This document shows, in pieces, positions 58,288 through 58,751 of a stretch of DNA of 58,751 bases. This DNA is from a virus, in the IMG/VR virus record IMGVR_UViG_3300046168_000001, positions 1 through 58,751 of that record; one strand, given 5' to 3'. Position numbers and translations under genes: made by a program. Position 1 is the first letter of the stretch, and the number at the start of each line of letters is the position of its first letter. Below the pieces are notes generated by a model. The model did not search any database, was not told where the DNA came from, and saw only the letters and a program-made list of their open reading frames with translations.

Positions 58288-58471
58288 GTGAGACTCCTGT
58301 GTTAGGACAAGAGGATTCTTATCCATTGTGAAGACAAACCGAGGTACGAGTGTTTGGCTCTTATAGTACTCTATGGTTACTTTAAGTACTCTATGTATCT
58401 ATAGATACTTATATGTATATAGAGTTACATTCCAAAGAGGTTTCTATAAGGGGTATATACAATTGAACATC
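58288..58471 (-). promoter_or_regulatory. Early control region
   Basis: No gene. It holds an 11-bp direct repeat AGTACTCTATG (58365-58375 and 58385-58395), a perfect palindrome GTATCTATAGATAC (58395-58408), AT-rich blocks that could be host sigma-70 elements reading leftward (e.g. TATAAG near 58360), and the phage-type promoter at 58444-58459. Host RNA polymerase must start the first round, and this is the likeliest place. Confidence 0.5.
58444..58459 (-). promoter_or_regulatory. Putative phage RNA polymerase promoter for the early minus operon
   Basis: The reverse strand reads TATATACCCCTTATAG; predicted start at 58444, leftward. Together with the terminal-repeat copy at 58539-58554 it makes a divergent pair 80 bp apart, covering the two largest transcription units. 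Confidence 0.75.
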
Positions 58472-58751
58472 GTCCCCAAGGTTCCTCATAGTCCTCTAAC
58501 AGTACTCCTGATCGGGTAATAGTCTTAGTAAAGGGTTCTATATACCCCTTATAGATACCATTAGTAGCTCTATAAGGCTCACTGACAGCCCTTAAAGGTA
58601 CAAAGAGTAGGTATAGTACCTAAAAAGCCTAGCGGCGACTGAGCGAAGAGAGAAAGACACTATAAGTATCCCGAAGGGATTCAAAGACATGATTGAATGA
58701 TTAAGAGTACCCTGAGTGATTGAGGGGGTACGAAAGTAATCAGGGTACTCA
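58472..58751. repeat. Terminal direct repeat, right copy (280 bp)
   Basis: Exact copy of bases 1-280, so the window closes on itself. It carries a second copy of the plus-strand promoter at 58539-58554. In a concatemer or circle, that promoter faces away from the minus-strand promoter at 58444-58459, so the junction is the divergent control region for the terL operon and the early minus-strand operon. Confidence 0.85.
58539..58554 (+). promoter_or_regulatory. Terminal-repeat copy of the terL promoter
   Basis: Same sequence as 68-83 within the right terminal repeat. In a linear genome with true repeats it points off the end; in a concatemer or circle it drives terL. Confidence 0.7.

Noticed and set aside
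1-58751. CRISPR array, IS element, integrase/attP or diversity-generating retroelement
   Set aside because: No regularly spaced repeats, transposase, recombinase or reverse-transcriptase motifs were seen; the fibre variability is modular, not template-repeat based.
1-58751. Identity as an HMO-2011-type phage because of the oxygenase gene
   Set aside because: The family A polymerase lacks the DnaJ-like insertion I recall for that group, and a T7-type RNA polymerase is present. Gene sharing or a mosaic relation is more likely.

Overview
This window looks like one complete, linear, strictly lytic marine podovirus genome. The first 280 bases are repeated exactly as the last 280 (1-280 = 58472-58751). 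They are either a true direct terminal repeat, as in T7-like phages, or the overlap of a circular assembly. It carries a T7-type single-subunit RNA polymerase, a gp4-type primase-helicase, a family A DNA polymerase, an exonuclease, a gp2.5-like ssDNA-binding protein and very large ejected internal virion proteins. No integrase or repressor was seen. Several genes point to a marine, probably alphaproteobacterial host: a cobalamin-dependent (class II) ribonucleotide reductase, a GTA-type three-TM holin, a DUF1289 protein, and a methanesulfonate-monooxygenase-like protein of the kind I recall from SAR116 phage HMO-2011. The host assignment is inference.

Layout. (1) 1-337: terminal repeat and terL leader with a phage promoter and hairpins. 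(2) 338-42415, plus strand: terL; a membrane/oxygenase cluster; a run of small basic proteins; portal, scaffold and major capsid protein (DUF5309-like) followed by a terminator; adaptor; a long Ala/Ser/Thr fibre; an array of small fibre-tip genes; lysis genes; NrdJ; an enlarged nozzle; a broken GNAT gene; and five ejection/internal proteins, including one with lysozyme plus EF-hand and one with a staphylococcal-nuclease-like N-terminus. (3) 42471-51199, minus strand: replication, nucleotide metabolism and the RNA polymerase. It meets region 2 at a bidirectional terminator (42430-42465). (4) 51305-51709, plus strand: a lone small-terminase-like gene ending at a second bidirectional terminator. 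(5) 51822-58287, minus strand: about 25 tiny early genes, often coupled by 1-14 nt overlaps, plus the ssDNA-binding protein and a ~730-nt gene-free, structure-rich stretch (56007-56735).

Regulation. A 16-bp motif, TATATACCCCTTATAG, occurs six times (seven with the repeat copy). It is always oriented toward genes and ends in TATAG, like T7 promoters. I infer that these are the promoters of the phage's own RNA polymerase. They divide the genome into transcription units: two units diverge from the terminal region (58444 minus; 58554/83 plus), there are internal plus-strand sites at 1991 and 22613, and a face-to-face pair lies at 51206/51271.

The most unusual items are that face-to-face promoter pair with complementary 51-nt leaders, the candidate large structured RNA at 56007-56735, recurring covarying hairpins, the nuclease-like domain in the 1370-aa internal protein, the oxygenase that has lost its Rieske ligands, and the array of interchangeable fibre tips. 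All protein calls are from reading translated sequence; no database search was run.
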